From NCBI GenBank assembly GCA_015680685.1, contig MNCI01011147.1, positions 1 to 64,000 on the forward strand: DNA of 64,000 nt. Reading direction: 5' to 3'. This DNA is from Gnetum montanum. Taxonomy: Eukaryota; Streptophyta; Gnetopsida; Gnetales; Gnetaceae. Below, piece by piece: positions 21,225 through 32,743 of this stretch; the stretch's first letter is position 1; each line of letters begins with the position of its first letter. The notes under the pieces are model-generated. The model was given only the letters and a program-made list of their open reading frames with translations, ran no database searches and was not told the origin of the DNA. The translations under genes and the position numbers were made by a program.

Positions 21225-23333
21225 TTGTAGTAACAACACATTTGTGGATTAGTAGACAGAATGTGTAACTTAAAATATTTGGATACCTTATCTCATTAAT
21301 TAGTTAACTTGGCTACAATTGGACCATGGAAAATTGATTATTTTATTAATATTTTATTGTAAGTGTCATCGAAGCTTGTTGGAAGGGTTTAACCCTTGTA
21401 ATTTGATGTTTTAATAATGATTCCATAGTTAAACCTTTGTGGGAGTTAGAAAAATGTCAAAAATGTTTGTGTCAAAAATGGCACATTTGAGGCCCCCATG
21501 ACTAAGAGCTTACCTCTAGGAGCTACAAGGTCAAAGAATGGATTGATTTGGACATACAGTTAGGAAGTTATGGGCTTCGAAAGGTTCTAGGCTTTGAAAA
21601 TTGCAAAAAATCCCTAGGCATTTGTATATGGAACATCGTATAAGCATGGGCTTCATCAATAGGGTGCCATTTATGAGGTTTGTAAATAAAATTTTCAAAC
21701 TTGAATATTTCAAAAAATATAAGGAATTTTTAAATGAATTTAGGATCCATGGAGTCCTAGAAAAGACAAGAATATGATGAAATCAATGAAGAAGATCTTT
21801 GAAAGCTCAAAATTCAAAAATTTAATAGAGAAGATTCTTAAAGAGCACATGGTTGAATGTAGAATATGGGTGCACAAAAGATTTTGATTATAATAATGCC
21901 TAAGGATAATGTGCTTAATGAACCCAACCAAGAGACATGCAAGTGGTTCCTCCCCATAATAGGCACATGCCTTTTTTGCCCTTACATAACCTCAACCTAA
22001 GGAGTCTATGGGCCCCATAGGTGATTAATGACTTATGAAAGTTAAGGACCAAAACCTAGAAGATTCAACAAAAGAATTCAAGTACATCAAGTAAAGACAT
22101 TGAACAAGAACATGGACACTGATAGTGAGGTAAGTTATGGGCAACATGAATGGATGATTGAGAAGGTGGAATGGACTTCCAAATTAAGGTCATAGGAAGT
22201 CCCTTGTGGAATTTTGTTTAGATGACCCAAGAAGATCCATCCTTAGTCTAGACCAAAACTAACCTCTTTCAATGACTTCGCATTGCCACTCCAAGGCTGA
22301 TCAACCCCCTTGAGACACAAGAGAGATTCCACAAAATAACCACCATTCCTTATGGAGAAGAAAAGAGAAGAAGGAAGTGAGAGAGGGCCTTAGTTAGAGG
22401 GGATCTCCAAGCATGGGTAACATGTCTTTCTAGTCCCATAACCAATGCTCATAGCCCATTTATTTATCTAGAGGATGTGCTTTGAATTACCATCATGTGT
22501 TTTTGTTTTTTTTTTCTATTTTTTTGTTGGAATTTTTTGGATGGGAACCACACCATGCAAAGACTTATTCAACTTCCTATTATTGGTTGACATGGAATGG
22601 TAAGAAATCCATGAAAACACTCATGCACCCAAGTAATTATAAGAGTATAAAGAATATTAAGTCCCCTTGGAGTCACACACTAATCAAACCTTTGAATCCT
22701 TCCTAATTCTTGAAGCCACCAAGGTCATAAATTTATTAAAAGTTTATTTAATGAAAGGGACCTCAAATTTCTAAAACAAGGAAAATCATATATTTTTGTG
22801 GATGGATGGATGTCATGGACTCGTTGCCTATTCCATGAAAAAGAAACCATGTCTTAGCCATCAATACAAAAATTCAAAAATAGAAACCAGACATTAGCAA
22901 ATAAAACATTAAGCACAAACCACCATTAGTAATAGCTATAGCACCACTGTATCCTATTGGCACAAAACATGTTTATTAAAAGAATATAAAAAATCACACT
23001 AAAATAAAGTAAAATATATAAGAAAGTGTAAAATACTTAAGAAAAATTTAAATGTACTAATGATGTATAAAATAGAAAAAAGTTTTAAAATAAAAAAGTA
23101 TAAAATAAATAATTTGTAAAGAAAAATAAAAATATGTAAAATAAACAATAGAAAAACTGAGAAGCCATGTATATGGTTAGCATGGATGGCCATCTCCCCC
23201 ACGACTGAGTTGGAAGGATGGAATCCAAAAAATTAAGTGTGGTTGTCCATCTATTAAGGTATTTGTCACAGTGGCTTACTTGGGCTAGTGGAAAGGCTTT
23301 ATTTGTTGGATGCTGATCAACTGCTTCTTGTTT
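21225..23333 (-). other. GYP-3 internal spacer
   Basis: No gene. It holds AGTCATGGGGG motif copies at 21493-21503 and 23196-23206 (the latter AGTCGTGGGGG). One GCATGGGTAACATGTCT copy lies at 22411. The conserved 'aagtggttcctccccataatagg' paragraph is near 21940. An A-rich tract (22980-23165) sits beside the 23196 motif. The order matches the GYP-2 and GYP-4 spacers. Confidence 0.75.
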
Positions 23334-23906
23334 TGTGACATCCCATCCCTAGATGTCATGGAAAATGTCAAATATACGATATACTAGACATTATGGGTAA
23401 GAAGAAAATATACCAAATGTAAATATATGTGATATTTGACATTATGCATAAGAAGAAAATATATCAAATGGAAAATGTAGAAAGAGGAAGAAAAAAATGA
23501 TTTATTAATACGTAGTGTATCCAAATCATGCTCTAGGAGTGTTGGGATTTTCTTCCTTTGGCATCTATCCCTTAGAGGCAATCCAACATTGCCACCATGA
23601 TTAGGCCTATAACTCAGCTAGAAGGGATGGCTAGTCCACTTCCTGTCCTACTTCACTTAGCTTGCTGTGACATGCCTATACCAACTCTACCACTCCATGC
23701 TGGCACAACCTCTAACCTCAGGTATAAGTGCCTTTAGTCAAATCCCCAAAGGTTATCTCAAGAGACACGTCCATTATTACAACATGCCCTTTTAGGTCTT
23801 AATCAAAAATACCCTTTTAGGTCTTGTTAAGATGATAATAACACTTGTTATGAAGAGATACCATCTTCATTGGGCAACAACATCATTTGGGAATGGGAAT
23901 GTAACA
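23334..23906. repeat. Solo LTR inside GYP-3 (unassigned family)
   Basis: 573 bp, starting TGTGACATCCCATCC and ending GGGAATGTAACA, flanked by the perfect 5-bp duplication TGTTT (23329-23333 and 23907-23911). A second copy of the same sequence is at 42592-43162. No internal domains accompany either copy. This is the innermost and so the most recent insertion of the left nest. Orientation cannot be fixed because both ends read TG...CA. Confidence 0.85.
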
Positions 23907-23911
23907 TGTTT

Positions 23912-25150
23912 AGGCCTTCAAGTTTGTATATGATCATGGCCTTAGAAGGAAATATTTCATTGATTATATAAGGCCCTTCCCACAATGTTTGGAACTTAGT
24001 TCATTGAAGTACATGTGTGGGTTTCTAGTAGAGGGTCTTATCTCCCAGTTGAAGTTTGATCCTTCTAATTCTTAGGTCATGTCATTATTTTTTGAATGTC
24101 TTGTGCACTTCATTCAAGGATAAGACCACTAATTGATTTTTGTCTAGCACATTTAGGTTGATCAATCTTTCTTTTTGTGCTAGACTTAGGTCAAGGTCTA
24201 GGTAATAGGCCGTCGAAAGTGTACGGAGCTTAGATTGAATTGCAAGCATTGGAAGTTTTTCATATACTAGCTCATAGGAAGAGTAGCCTATAGGAAGATT
24301 TCATGTTGAGTGGTAGGCCCAAAGGGCATAATTGAGTTTCTTGCTCTAATATCTCATATATTTGCTAATAGTTTTTGTTAGAATCTTTGTGATCTCCTTG
24401 TTAGTAACCTCTACTTGACCATTGGCTTGGGGATGGTAGGGTGTTGTTAAGTTATGTTGAACCCCCAAGTGTTACATGAGTTTGCAAAAAGCAGCACCTA
24501 TAAAATGGGTTATGTTGTCAAAAATTACTGTGCGTGGCACCCAAAACCTATTGACAACATTTTTTTGTACAAACTGCATAGCAGTGGATGATGTATAGTT
24601 GATGAAGGTTACTGCTTCTCCCCATTTTGTGCAGTAATCAACGGTGATGATTATATATGCCTTTTCATTTAACATGGATGTGATGGAACCCATAAAATCT
24701 ATGCCCCATATGTCAAAGCGTTCTAGTGATTGAATCCACTATTGAGGATCCTCCTTTCATGTGGTCATCCCACCATCTTGTTGATAGTGTTCACAAGATT
24801 AGATAAACTAGTGAGAATCCCTAAAAGTTATAGGCCAATCATATCTTTTCATCAATATTTTTATGGTTGTGCATCTCCTTACATGGTGGTCCCCAAAAGG
24901 ACCCTCATGAGCATCCTGGCGAACATGTAGTTGATTAGCATCAGGTACATACCAACAAACTAGGCCATTGGCACACACCTTATAAAGGTATTCGTTGATT
25001 TCTATGAAGCATTTGGCTTGATGAAGAAACTATTGTTTCTTCTTGTATTCCAAGTCATGTGTCATCTTTTGAGTGAGAAGATAAGTGAGGATGCCATCAT
25101 GCCTTTTTTATTATGGGGGCACTTGTTCATTTATTGCAATGGTAAAGAGA
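23912..25150 (-). pseudogene. int: GYP-3 integrase remnant
   Basis: The minus strand encodes the integrase catalytic core: MGSITSMLNEKAYIIITVDY, then GEAVTFINYTSSTAMQFVQK and VPRTVIFDNITHF (24472-24693). The first Asp region and the second Asp (FDN) are present. Farther down (24380-24440) comes YHPQANGQVEVTNKEI, containing the catalytic Glu. A C-terminal block with TLWEGPYIINEIFPSKA (about 23920-23980) matches the post-core region of gypsy integrases. No chromodomain is seen. Stops interrupt it. The solo LTR sits just after its end. Confidence 0.85.
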
Positions 25151-25199
25151 AGTTCATTTGGGAACTGATTAGAGAGTGGACTCTCCTCCTCTTTGTTAT

Positions 25200-25700
25200 C
25201 CCATCATAACTAAGACAAGTGATCTGCAACCACATTCTTAGTTACCTTTCAATTTATCATTGTAAGATCAAATTCTTACAAGATCACTAGCCACTGCATG
25301 ACACAAGGGCTTACCATTGGCTTGTTCATGAGGAAGCAGATGGCACTGTGGTTAGTGTGCACAAACACTTTATATCCAAGTACATAGTGTCTAAACTTTT
25401 CTAGAGCATACACCACCATCATTAGTTATTTCACAATTATTGTGTAATTCAACTGTGCAACGACAATGCTTCAACTTGCATAGTGGATGTAATATAGACA
25501 TTTCTTATCATCCAACTGCATAAGTATAGCTCCTAAGGCATAATTTGATGCTTCTATCATGATATGAAATGGTCTATATGAGTCAGGTGCTCATAGAATT
25601 GGAGTCTCTATGAGCTTCTTCTTAAGGCTTTGGAATGCCTTTTCACATTTTTTGGTCTAGATGAATGGAGCATCTTTCTTTGTTAGCTTGACCAACAATT
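25200..25700 (-). pseudogene. rh: GYP-3 RNase H remnant
   Basis: Minus-strand blocks in order: DASNYALGAILMQLDDKK, LEKFRHYVLGYKVFVHTNHS, then a 'MQWLVILQEFDLTM' segment. This is the usual Ty3/gypsy RNase H signature between RT and integrase (the second acidic position reads HTNH where HTDH is usual). Frame is broken by several stops. Confidence 0.75.
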
Positions 25701-26560
25701 TTGAGATCTTAGAAAAATTCTTTATGAATTGTTGATAGTAGCTAGCATGTCCAAAAAATAACTGAACATCTTTAATGGTTTCCATTTGGTGAGTTATTTC
25801 TTGGATGACCCTTATTTTTTAGGATCCACCTCAATCCCTACTTGAGAAATTCTATGTTCGAGTACAATGCCTTCTTGGACCATGAGATGGCTCTTTTGCC
25901 AATTGAGCCATAGGTTTATTTCCATACATCTTTTGGGTACTTGCTCAAGGTGGTCCAAGGCTTGCTCAAATGTAGCACTGTAAGTGAAGAAGTCATCTAT
26001 GAAGACTTCCAATCCACTACCAATTTGCTACTAAAAGATATGTAAGACTAGGCATTGGAAAGTGGTAAGAGCATTACATAGACAAAAAGGCATCTTGTGA
26101 TATAAAGGTTCCCTAGGAACTTGTGAATGTTGTTTTGGCCTAGTCTTCTAATGTAATCTAGACTTGGTTATAGCCACTATAACCATTTAGAAAACTGTAA
26201 TAGTAATGCCTAGATATGATGTTCAACACTTGATCAATGAATGACAATGGAAAATGATATTTGAATGTTACCATGTTTAACAGCCTAAAGTTGATACAAA
26301 CCAACCATTTTCCAGCTCTCTTTGGCATTATCACTAGTGGGCTAACCCACTTGCTATCCATAAAGGGGTAGATGAACCCTACCTTAAGGAGTTTCTCAAT
26401 CTCCTCTTTGATAATTGACTTTAATTTTGGGTTCAACCACCATTGTGGTTGTCTCCTTGGCTTCATGGATGGATCAATATAAATGTAGTGATGGCATATC
26501 CATGGATCAATTTTGGTGAGTTTAAGATATGACCAGGCAAAGGTTGTTGGTCATCTGTTG
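25700..26560 (-). pseudogene. rt: GYP-3 reverse transcriptase remnant
   Basis: The minus strand gives LNPKLKSIIKEEIEKLLKVG, FIYPFMDSKWVSPLVIMPKR, FPLSFIDQVLNII and FLNGYSGYNQ (26158-26466). After a decayed stretch comes MEVFIDDFFTY (25980-26012), which carries the catalytic DD, then LNWQKSHLMVQEGIVLEHRI. This order is that of Athila-like RT. There is a stop after YNQV and stops between the two halves. The compact spacing (GKWLVCINF directly after PKR) lacks the long insertion known from Arabidopsis Athila. Confidence 0.9.
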
Positions 26561-26899
26561 ATCACTTTCAACAGTTTTGCTTTTTTATTAAGAGCAAGTT
26601 TGGCATTAAGTATGTCTAGCTTGTCATTTTTCAAGAATGCATATTTCAGGCTTACATGTAGAGTTTTTAACTGTAGGGGCTCTTATTTGAAATTCTCATT
26701 AATTTCTAACTCTCTCGAATTGGTATCATCGTTTTCATCATTAGAGAGTTGGTAATAAACTTGCTCTAGTTCATCCATGCCTATGACATAGGTGCATGTT
26801 AGGCTGTTAATAGGTTTTATGCACATTGTGATACTTTTAGGATTAGTGGTCAACCATCAGGTGTCCTCTTATTTTGTGGCTATTACGTATGGACACCTT

Positions 26900-27400
26900 T
26901 GAATATCTACTTCATGTGCACATTTCCTATAGGTGGAAATAGATGCTCATTTCATGGACTAGAGTTTTTGCACATAATTGCACCTTGTACCTCTATACGC
27001 GATCCATGGAACTCACTTCTTTTTTATCTTTCCAAATGCATTTTTCTTAGATATTTCCAAAGAAAGATCTCTAATGTTCATTCTTGAATCAATAGTGCTT
27101 AGCCATGCCCTTCCCATAATGATTGGGATGTCCCCCTTATAGTTATAAAACTTGATTACTAGGAAATCAACACAATAAGATCATCCATAGATAGTGGTCA
27201 CAATGTCTTCTACTAGTTCCAATGAAACAATAATGGATTGGTTTATCAATTATAATTGGATATTTTTCTTCTTGAGAGATAGCAGGTTCTAAGTAGTATA
27301 CATCTCATGAAAAATCAAGTTAACACCGAAACCTGAATTAGGAAGAACTTTACATGAATCATTCCTAGAAATCTATAAATAGATAAGAGGACTTCTAGGA
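26900..27400 (-). pseudogene. pro: GYP-3 aspartic protease remnant
   Basis: The minus strand encodes LPNSGFGVNLIFHEMY (about 27305-27355): the retropepsin active-site motif with Asn where the catalytic Asp should be. Later come VEDIVTTIYG and GDIPIIMGRAWLSTIDSRM, conserved with GYP-2 and GYP-4. It sits between gag and RT as in other Ty3/gypsy elements. Confidence 0.75.
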
Positions 27401-27599
27401 TCAACTAATTTCTTGGGAAGGTTGCTAGTCTAGATCCAATTAGATATGACATGAGTGATCATAATAATATGGATTTTGGGTGGAATTTGGTTTGAAGGGT
27501 TTTCAATGGAATGGCTTATAAAGGATGAGGTAGGAGTCTGGTGACCATCCACTTAAGTCGATGAGGGCTTAGTAGGGTTATTGGATCTGAAAAATGGTA

Positions 27600-29965
27600 T
27601 TTTACAAGCATGAGGTTCCAAACCACTTGGTTGATTAACCAGTTTTAGGTTGATGGTCCTAGTAGCATTGTGTTGTTGCAGCTAGCTTAGAAGTTCTTCC
27701 TACAGGATGGACGATAGGTGTAGAAATAGGAAAAGGATAAGGATGAAATGTGGTATCCCTCTTGAAATGTGGAGAATGAGTTCTATAGTATTTGGAAGGG
27801 TAGTAGTGATGTTGGAAAGGAGAAATGTGATTGGAAGGGTCACATGGAGATATGGGTTGTTGAACGTAATACCCATATGGATCTAGTTGTCTGTAAGGGT
27901 ACTACTACCTTAGTGTTGGCATTCCCCATGACTGTGGGTGTTGCCACTACTTGTACTACTCATATAGTTGTGGTGGAGTTCCACTTGGATAATATTGTTG
28001 TTGTTGATGGAACAACCTGGGATTTCCTTGAGGATAAGGCAATCTTCTGGGTGTTTGTCTTTTTGCCAGTCATGGATTCAAAGAATACACCCCAGACTCT
28101 TGTAAATGTGACATAATGGGGTAACATTCCTTAGGATGTTCATATTGGCAAATGTGACATTCATCATCATTATTTGATTTAGTTTCTACAACTTCCTCTA
28201 CTATAGCAATCTTGTCCTTACCCCTTTGATTGACATGTTTAGCTTCCTTTTTCCTCTTGTGATCATGGTCACTACTTTGTTCTTTGAACTATCCAGTAAT
28301 TTTTAGAATAGCTTGAAATTTTCTATCCATAGAGTCTCATAATTGATCTACCTTAGTTGATATTTCAAAGGTAAATTTTTGAATTGGCAAGGTTTTCTAG
28401 TTCACCACCTCATCAAATGATGATTCCTCCTCATTATCATAAAATTGGACCTTCCTCTTGCAAATGGAAGGATCTCAGTTGTATTCTTTTACACTTTTTA
28501 ATTTTTTCAACTCTCCTTCTTCTTTTACTACTTACTTGATCAATCTTTTAATCTTATGGGCTCTTAATTTTGACAGTCTTTCTTAGGCATAGATCTTAAG
28601 AGTTCTTCTTATTTTAGAGCAAAGACCATCTATGATCTGGCAAACTTGTTCCTACTGAGAGTAATCATGGCCAAGGCATCTATGTAATAAGGAATAATAT
28701 CTACCCATGATGGCATCCAAGGATCCATGTGTTTCTTACTTCCAACCCTAAATCTGCCTTCTCAAATTGGACATTCAGAAGTATGTTTGATACTTGTTGT
28801 TGAATAGTTTGAGCATTATACTTCATCTACGAATTGATTTTGACTCCAAGGATTGATACTAGCTTTCTACTTCTTTGATGAGTGTCTTGGGAAACAACTT
28901 AAGCTTTTTCCAATTATTTTCTATGTTTTGTAGGGCACAGGCATCATGAAAAGCTTGAAGATGATTTTGTGTATTGGAGTTATATTCTGCCTCAAACTTG
29001 AAGATGTTGCTCATATCCAATCACTTAATCCTTCTTTCTTTCATGTGCTTTGTACAAATTCTCACTACCTCTATGATGTTTAGTATGCTTTGGTTGATGA
29101 GTAAAGGCTCATCATAGTCATGAACTTACTACCTAGGATGCCCTCTACTATCCCTTTGTTCATGACAATGGGCCTCTCTTAAATGCCTATGCCTCAAATT
29201 TTGACTTACCTGATGGTCCCTACAATCATCTTGGTCTCGTTGATCATCTTCATCATGATCACATCCTATGTGGTTGTGTTTAGAGCTAGAAAAGGAAGAA
29301 TATGATAATGAAGGTGAAGAGGAAGGAGGACCAACATCATCATGGTGCTTGCCATCCCCTCTTCAGTGATCATGGCCATGATCATGGTCATGCTGCTTAG
29401 CTGCATCCTTGCCATGACTATCTTGTTTAGATCCCTCTTTATCATGGAATCCATTCTTGCTAGAATAAGAACCATGTATCATGGACTACACATTCTTATG
29501 TTGATCTCCTGCACTAAAGTCAGAGAGAGGAGTCTCTCTTTAAGGAAAAACTCTAGAGAAGGGTTCTCAACCATCTTCTTGGTATAGTAAGAATGGTGAA
29601 TCATTGGACCACTTCCCTTTCCTAGATTCATAACATTGCTCTAGTTATCAATCCCTCAGATGTTGTGCATTAGTGGGATGATAATCTTTGGCATCACTAT
29701 CCTACACAACATATTCAGGATGAAGCCCTTAGATGCCCAACTACATAAGAGTTTGATGGAGCATCGCAGGAATGGATTGATTATGTGACAACACAATGTT
29801 GCCCTCTATGTGTTGCCACCACAGTTGTTCATCTTGGTATAGGACGAAGGTGAAATTGGGTATATACTCATCAGGATGAGCATATATCACTCTGTATTGC
29901 TGGGGCACATGTTGATTTACTTCATCAAACTTGGGTAGAGAATTACTCCTGTGAGAAGAAGACAT
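27600..29965 (-). pseudogene. gag: GYP-3 gag remnant
   Basis: Start chosen at 29965 (MSSSHRSNSLPKFDE), because GYP-4 gag begins likewise with MPSSHKRNSPP. Both soon show HPDEYIPNFTF. The capsid region (about 28480-29010) includes HLQAFHDACALQNIENNWKK and HRCLGHDYSQ. A zinc knuckle, C-H-I-C-Q-Y-E-H-P-K-E-C, lies near 28130-28165 with CX2CX3HX3C spacing, then SHLQESGVYSLNP. A Gln/Tyr/Pro-rich tail holds a motif copy (27923-27933). Multiple stops and frameshifts. Confidence 0.85.
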
Positions 29966-30109
29966 CTTGTATTAGAAGACAAGAAATGTAGTGTGCTTTC
30001 TTATAATTGTTGCGGTTATTTTGATGTATGATATGACTTTAGGATTCATTTCAATGATGTTAAATACTTTTTTACTAAATCCTAGATAGTGCACGTAACA
30101 AACTAAAGA

Positions 30110-30127
30110 TCCTAGGCAATGGTGCCA
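30110..30127 (-). promoter_or_regulatory. GYP-3 primer-binding site (tRNA-Asp type)
   Basis: Minus strand TGGCACCATTGCCTAGGA, agreeing with 14 of 18 positions of the sequence complementary to plant tRNA-Asp. It lies one base inside the 5' LTR terminus (30129). Confidence 0.8.
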
Positions 30128-30128
30128 A

Positions 30129-30977
30129 TGATGAGCAGTGAGTATACCCTACGCTCAACCATAAAAATTACAAGCATCAATGCACAATCTAGTTGAATTA
30201 TGCAAACCTTTAGTTTCTAGGTACACTACTTCTAGGAAGTGAAATCTAATCATGATGATTTTTGTCTTTCCAACTACATTTGTGAAGCTTAGTTGTATGG
30301 TTAAGTGTAATTGGGACACATGATTTTTATTATTTTATATTTTAGTCACCTATAATTGATAACAAGTTGAAACTTAATTTATTAACCAATTTAACTAATC
30401 TAATTACTAATTAATAACTAACTATCCTAACATAAGCATCAAATCCCACTTTCCATAGATATCATAAACACATATAACACTGTTTGGTTACTAAGTGTTA
30501 GGCACTACTAGGATTACCAAGTGCTGGATGTTATGCTCAAAGTAGTTGTACTTATGTGTTTAATCTATTTAGCTTAAGTAGCGAATTAATTAAAGACTTA
30601 CTTATCTTAATTAATCATGTAATTAATGAAAATGGTAAATGCAAAAATAAAACATTAATCTATTCCAAGTGTTGCAAGGTTTGATCAAAAGGCTCATCTT
30701 TATTGCCATTCACACTAGTGTGCTTAGGTACATTAGTGCTTGAATAAAGATCTGTACACTTTATGACTCCTACTTTGGGCACTTTGAAAAATATTCTAAC
30801 TCTCAAATGAAATAACTACAAGAGATCTACTACAAATATGATAAGACATCCCATAAACATAGTGGATGAGTGCGTATTTATAGACTTTATTGTGGAGTTG
30901 CATCAAAAAGGTGTCATAAATATAGCAAATGCTATGTCAATGGGGGCTCGTCAATGCAACACTTTGATGCTTCATCA
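30129..30977 (-). repeat. GYP-3 5' LTR
   Basis: Termini TGATGAG...TTCATCA; 849 bp; homologous to 17483-18113. The right edge is followed by the ATAGT target duplication (30978-30982). A TATA-like 'tatttatagac' lies near 30873-30883. Confidence 0.9.
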
Positions 30978-30982
30978 ATAGT

Positions 30983-31550
30983 TGTGACCTTTGGTTTGAA
31001 CTATGGTTAAAGAGTTCTAATCACTTTGATGATGACATCACTCTTAGATAGATTTTTACTGATGCCTCTAATAGCTACAACAATGTCATTTGCTTCAGAG
31101 AAGTAATCTTTTATTTTCTCACCCTCTCTCATTTTAAGCTTATCATATTTTCTTTACAAAACTAACAATTTTGATTACTTAATAATAGAGGTTTCTTCAT
31201 AAGTAGCTTCTAAAATTTGCCAAATTTACTTAGCCATTTTACATCCTACTACCCTATTGAATTTAGATTTATTTAAAGAATAATATAAACATTTTTTTTT
31301 TGCTTTTGAATTAAACCTGAACTTATCTTTCTCCTCTTATGTCCATTTGCTGCAAGTCTTGATGATGTCAGTGGAGCTATTGACAGGTGGAGTGTAGTCT
31401 TCAAGGATTGACTCCCAAACTTCAAACTTCAGAGATTTGAAGAATCCTTGCTTTATAGCTTCCAATGGGTGAATTTGAATCCAACGAGCATGAGTAGCTT
31501 TGTGTAAGATGTCCCCTTCATTATTCACTCTTGAAGTTGATGATGAAGAA
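30983..31550 (-). pseudogene. gag: COP-1 gag, N-terminal part
   Basis: Begins on the minus strand near 31528 with MNNEGDILHKATHARWIQIH. Then come a W-rich segment (FEVWESILEDYTPPV) and, toward 31000-31150, a region with 'EGEKIKDYFSEANDIV' that is typical of copia gag polyproteins. It is interrupted at 30983 by GYP-3; the reading continues at 17477. Confidence 0.7.
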
Positions 31551-31559
31551 GAGTACCAA

Positions 31560-31571
31560 GCTTCGATGCCA
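31560..31571 (-). promoter_or_regulatory. COP-1 primer-binding site (tRNA-iMet type)
   Basis: Minus strand TGGCATCGAAGC, compared with TGGTATCAGAGC expected for initiator tRNA-Met (9 of 12). It lies within the familiar copia context AAGTGG...AAGCTTGG, two bases inside the LTR edge at 31574. Confidence 0.75.
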
Positions 31572-31573
31572 CT

Positions 31574-32738
31574 TGTGGATCATTAAAATTAGACGAGTTG
31601 GGGGGGAGGGGGGGAGGGAGGGAGAAGGGGGTGGGTGGGTAGGATGGGATGGATAAGTACCCCAAATAAAAAATTATTTAAAGAAAAGCACACACCAAAA
31701 TTAACATGACTCCCCAACTTGGGTTGTCTACACTTAGAGGGTAGTTTGGAAGCACACCTCTAGACTTTGTTGCTCTCAAATGTGGTTTGAAGGGTACCAC
31801 ACCCTATACAATCTTTAAGCTCCTCTCCAAAGTGATTTGATCCTACAAATCCACTAAACCCTACAAGGTTCTGACAAGTTTAGAATGTGAGTTCTAGGAT
31901 CCCACAATCTCTACAACTTGAGCTTCACTCTATAGTGTTGTGGTGTTACAGCAATACTTAATCCCAAAGGATCCTGAAAAGCTCAAGCAAGATGCCTTCT
32001 TGCAAGAAGCACATCAACCCCATAGTACAAAAAAAGAGAACAACAATCATAAGGAAAGAATGCAACTAAGTTTTTTGATCCTTCCACTTTGAGGTACAAC
32101 TGACTTTGATCAATTACAACATACAAATAATTGTACAATGAGGAACAAAAATGATTACAATGATTACTTGATGCATACAATGAAAATACATAATTACTTG
32201 CTCTTTTCCCAATGAGAATGAAGTCTTATTATAGCCAATATGTTCCTGAAATTACCTTGGAATTTGTGCAATGGCTAGATAATGGTTATTGAAGATGTCT
32301 TCTCCAAGACTAAGATGTCTTTCTATGATTAACCTCCATTCTAGAAAGATGTCTTCCTTAAGATAAAGATGTCTTTCTATGTTTGACCTTCATTCTGTAA
32401 AGATGTCTTCTTCATATGAAAGATGTCTTTTTGTCCCAAAAGACGTCTTCTCCTGTTCTGCCTTCAATTTTGCTAAGACATCTTTTGTTTCTTGGAGATG
32501 TCTTTCTTCCTCTCCCTTTGCCCTTTGAAATCTTCATTTCTTGTTCTTATTATTGAACTTCCTCATGTCTTGTTATCTCAATCCAAGTTCTTGATGATGT
32601 CAACTTTGCTTGAAAGTCCTTAAGTTATATGAGGTCCTTGTCCATGCCCTTGCCCTACAACTATAATCAATCACACAAATACATAAACATCCTTGTACTC
32701 CATTTTAATTAATGCCTTAACACATCAAAAGATCAACA
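31574..32738 (-). repeat. COP-1 5' LTR with G-rich expansion
   Basis: Starts TGTGGATCATTAAAAT and ends GATCAACA (plus strand); pairs with 13654-14774. Near its left edge (31600-31652) the plus strand is nearly all G in runs of three to seven. The equivalent part of the other LTR (13671-13692) is much shorter. The segment 32285-32520 holds about nine copies of AAGATGTCTT/AAGACATCTT. The right edge is followed by TTATA, the altered target duplication. Confidence 0.85.
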
Positions 32739-32743
32739 TTATA

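Larger units (their letters stand above)
17483..30977 (-). mobile_element. GYP-3: full-length Athila-like Ty3/gypsy retrotransposon
   Basis: 13,495 bp between perfect ATAGT duplications. Minus-strand order: 5' LTR 30129-30977, tRNA-Asp primer site, gag, protease, RT, RNase H, integrase, spacer, extra ORF, polypurine tract, 3' LTR 17483-18113. This is the only Athila-like copy in the window that retains pol. It is interrupted once, by a solo LTR at 23334-23906. All ORFs contain stops. The RT has the compact form without the long insertion seen in classical Athila, so 'Athila-like' is as precise as I can be. Confidence 0.9.
13654..32738 (-). mobile_element. COP-1: gag-only Ty1/copia element, split by GYP-3
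   Basis: Both LTRs are present (13654-14774 and 31574-32738), bounded by TG...CA. The flanking bases are TTACA on the left and TTATA on the right, a 5-bp target duplication with one C-to-T change. The internal region, after removing GYP-3 (17483-30977), is about 3.3 kb. It contains a tRNA-iMet-type primer site, a copia gag, a long noncoding stretch and a polypurine tract. No protease active site, integrase, RT or RNase H could be found, so this looks like a non-autonomous copia derivative that would need pol in trans. Confidence 0.8.

Noticed and set aside
27769-28116. 115-codon plus-strand ORF
   Set aside because: Opposite strand of the GYP-3 gag tail just after the zinc knuckle; no independent support.
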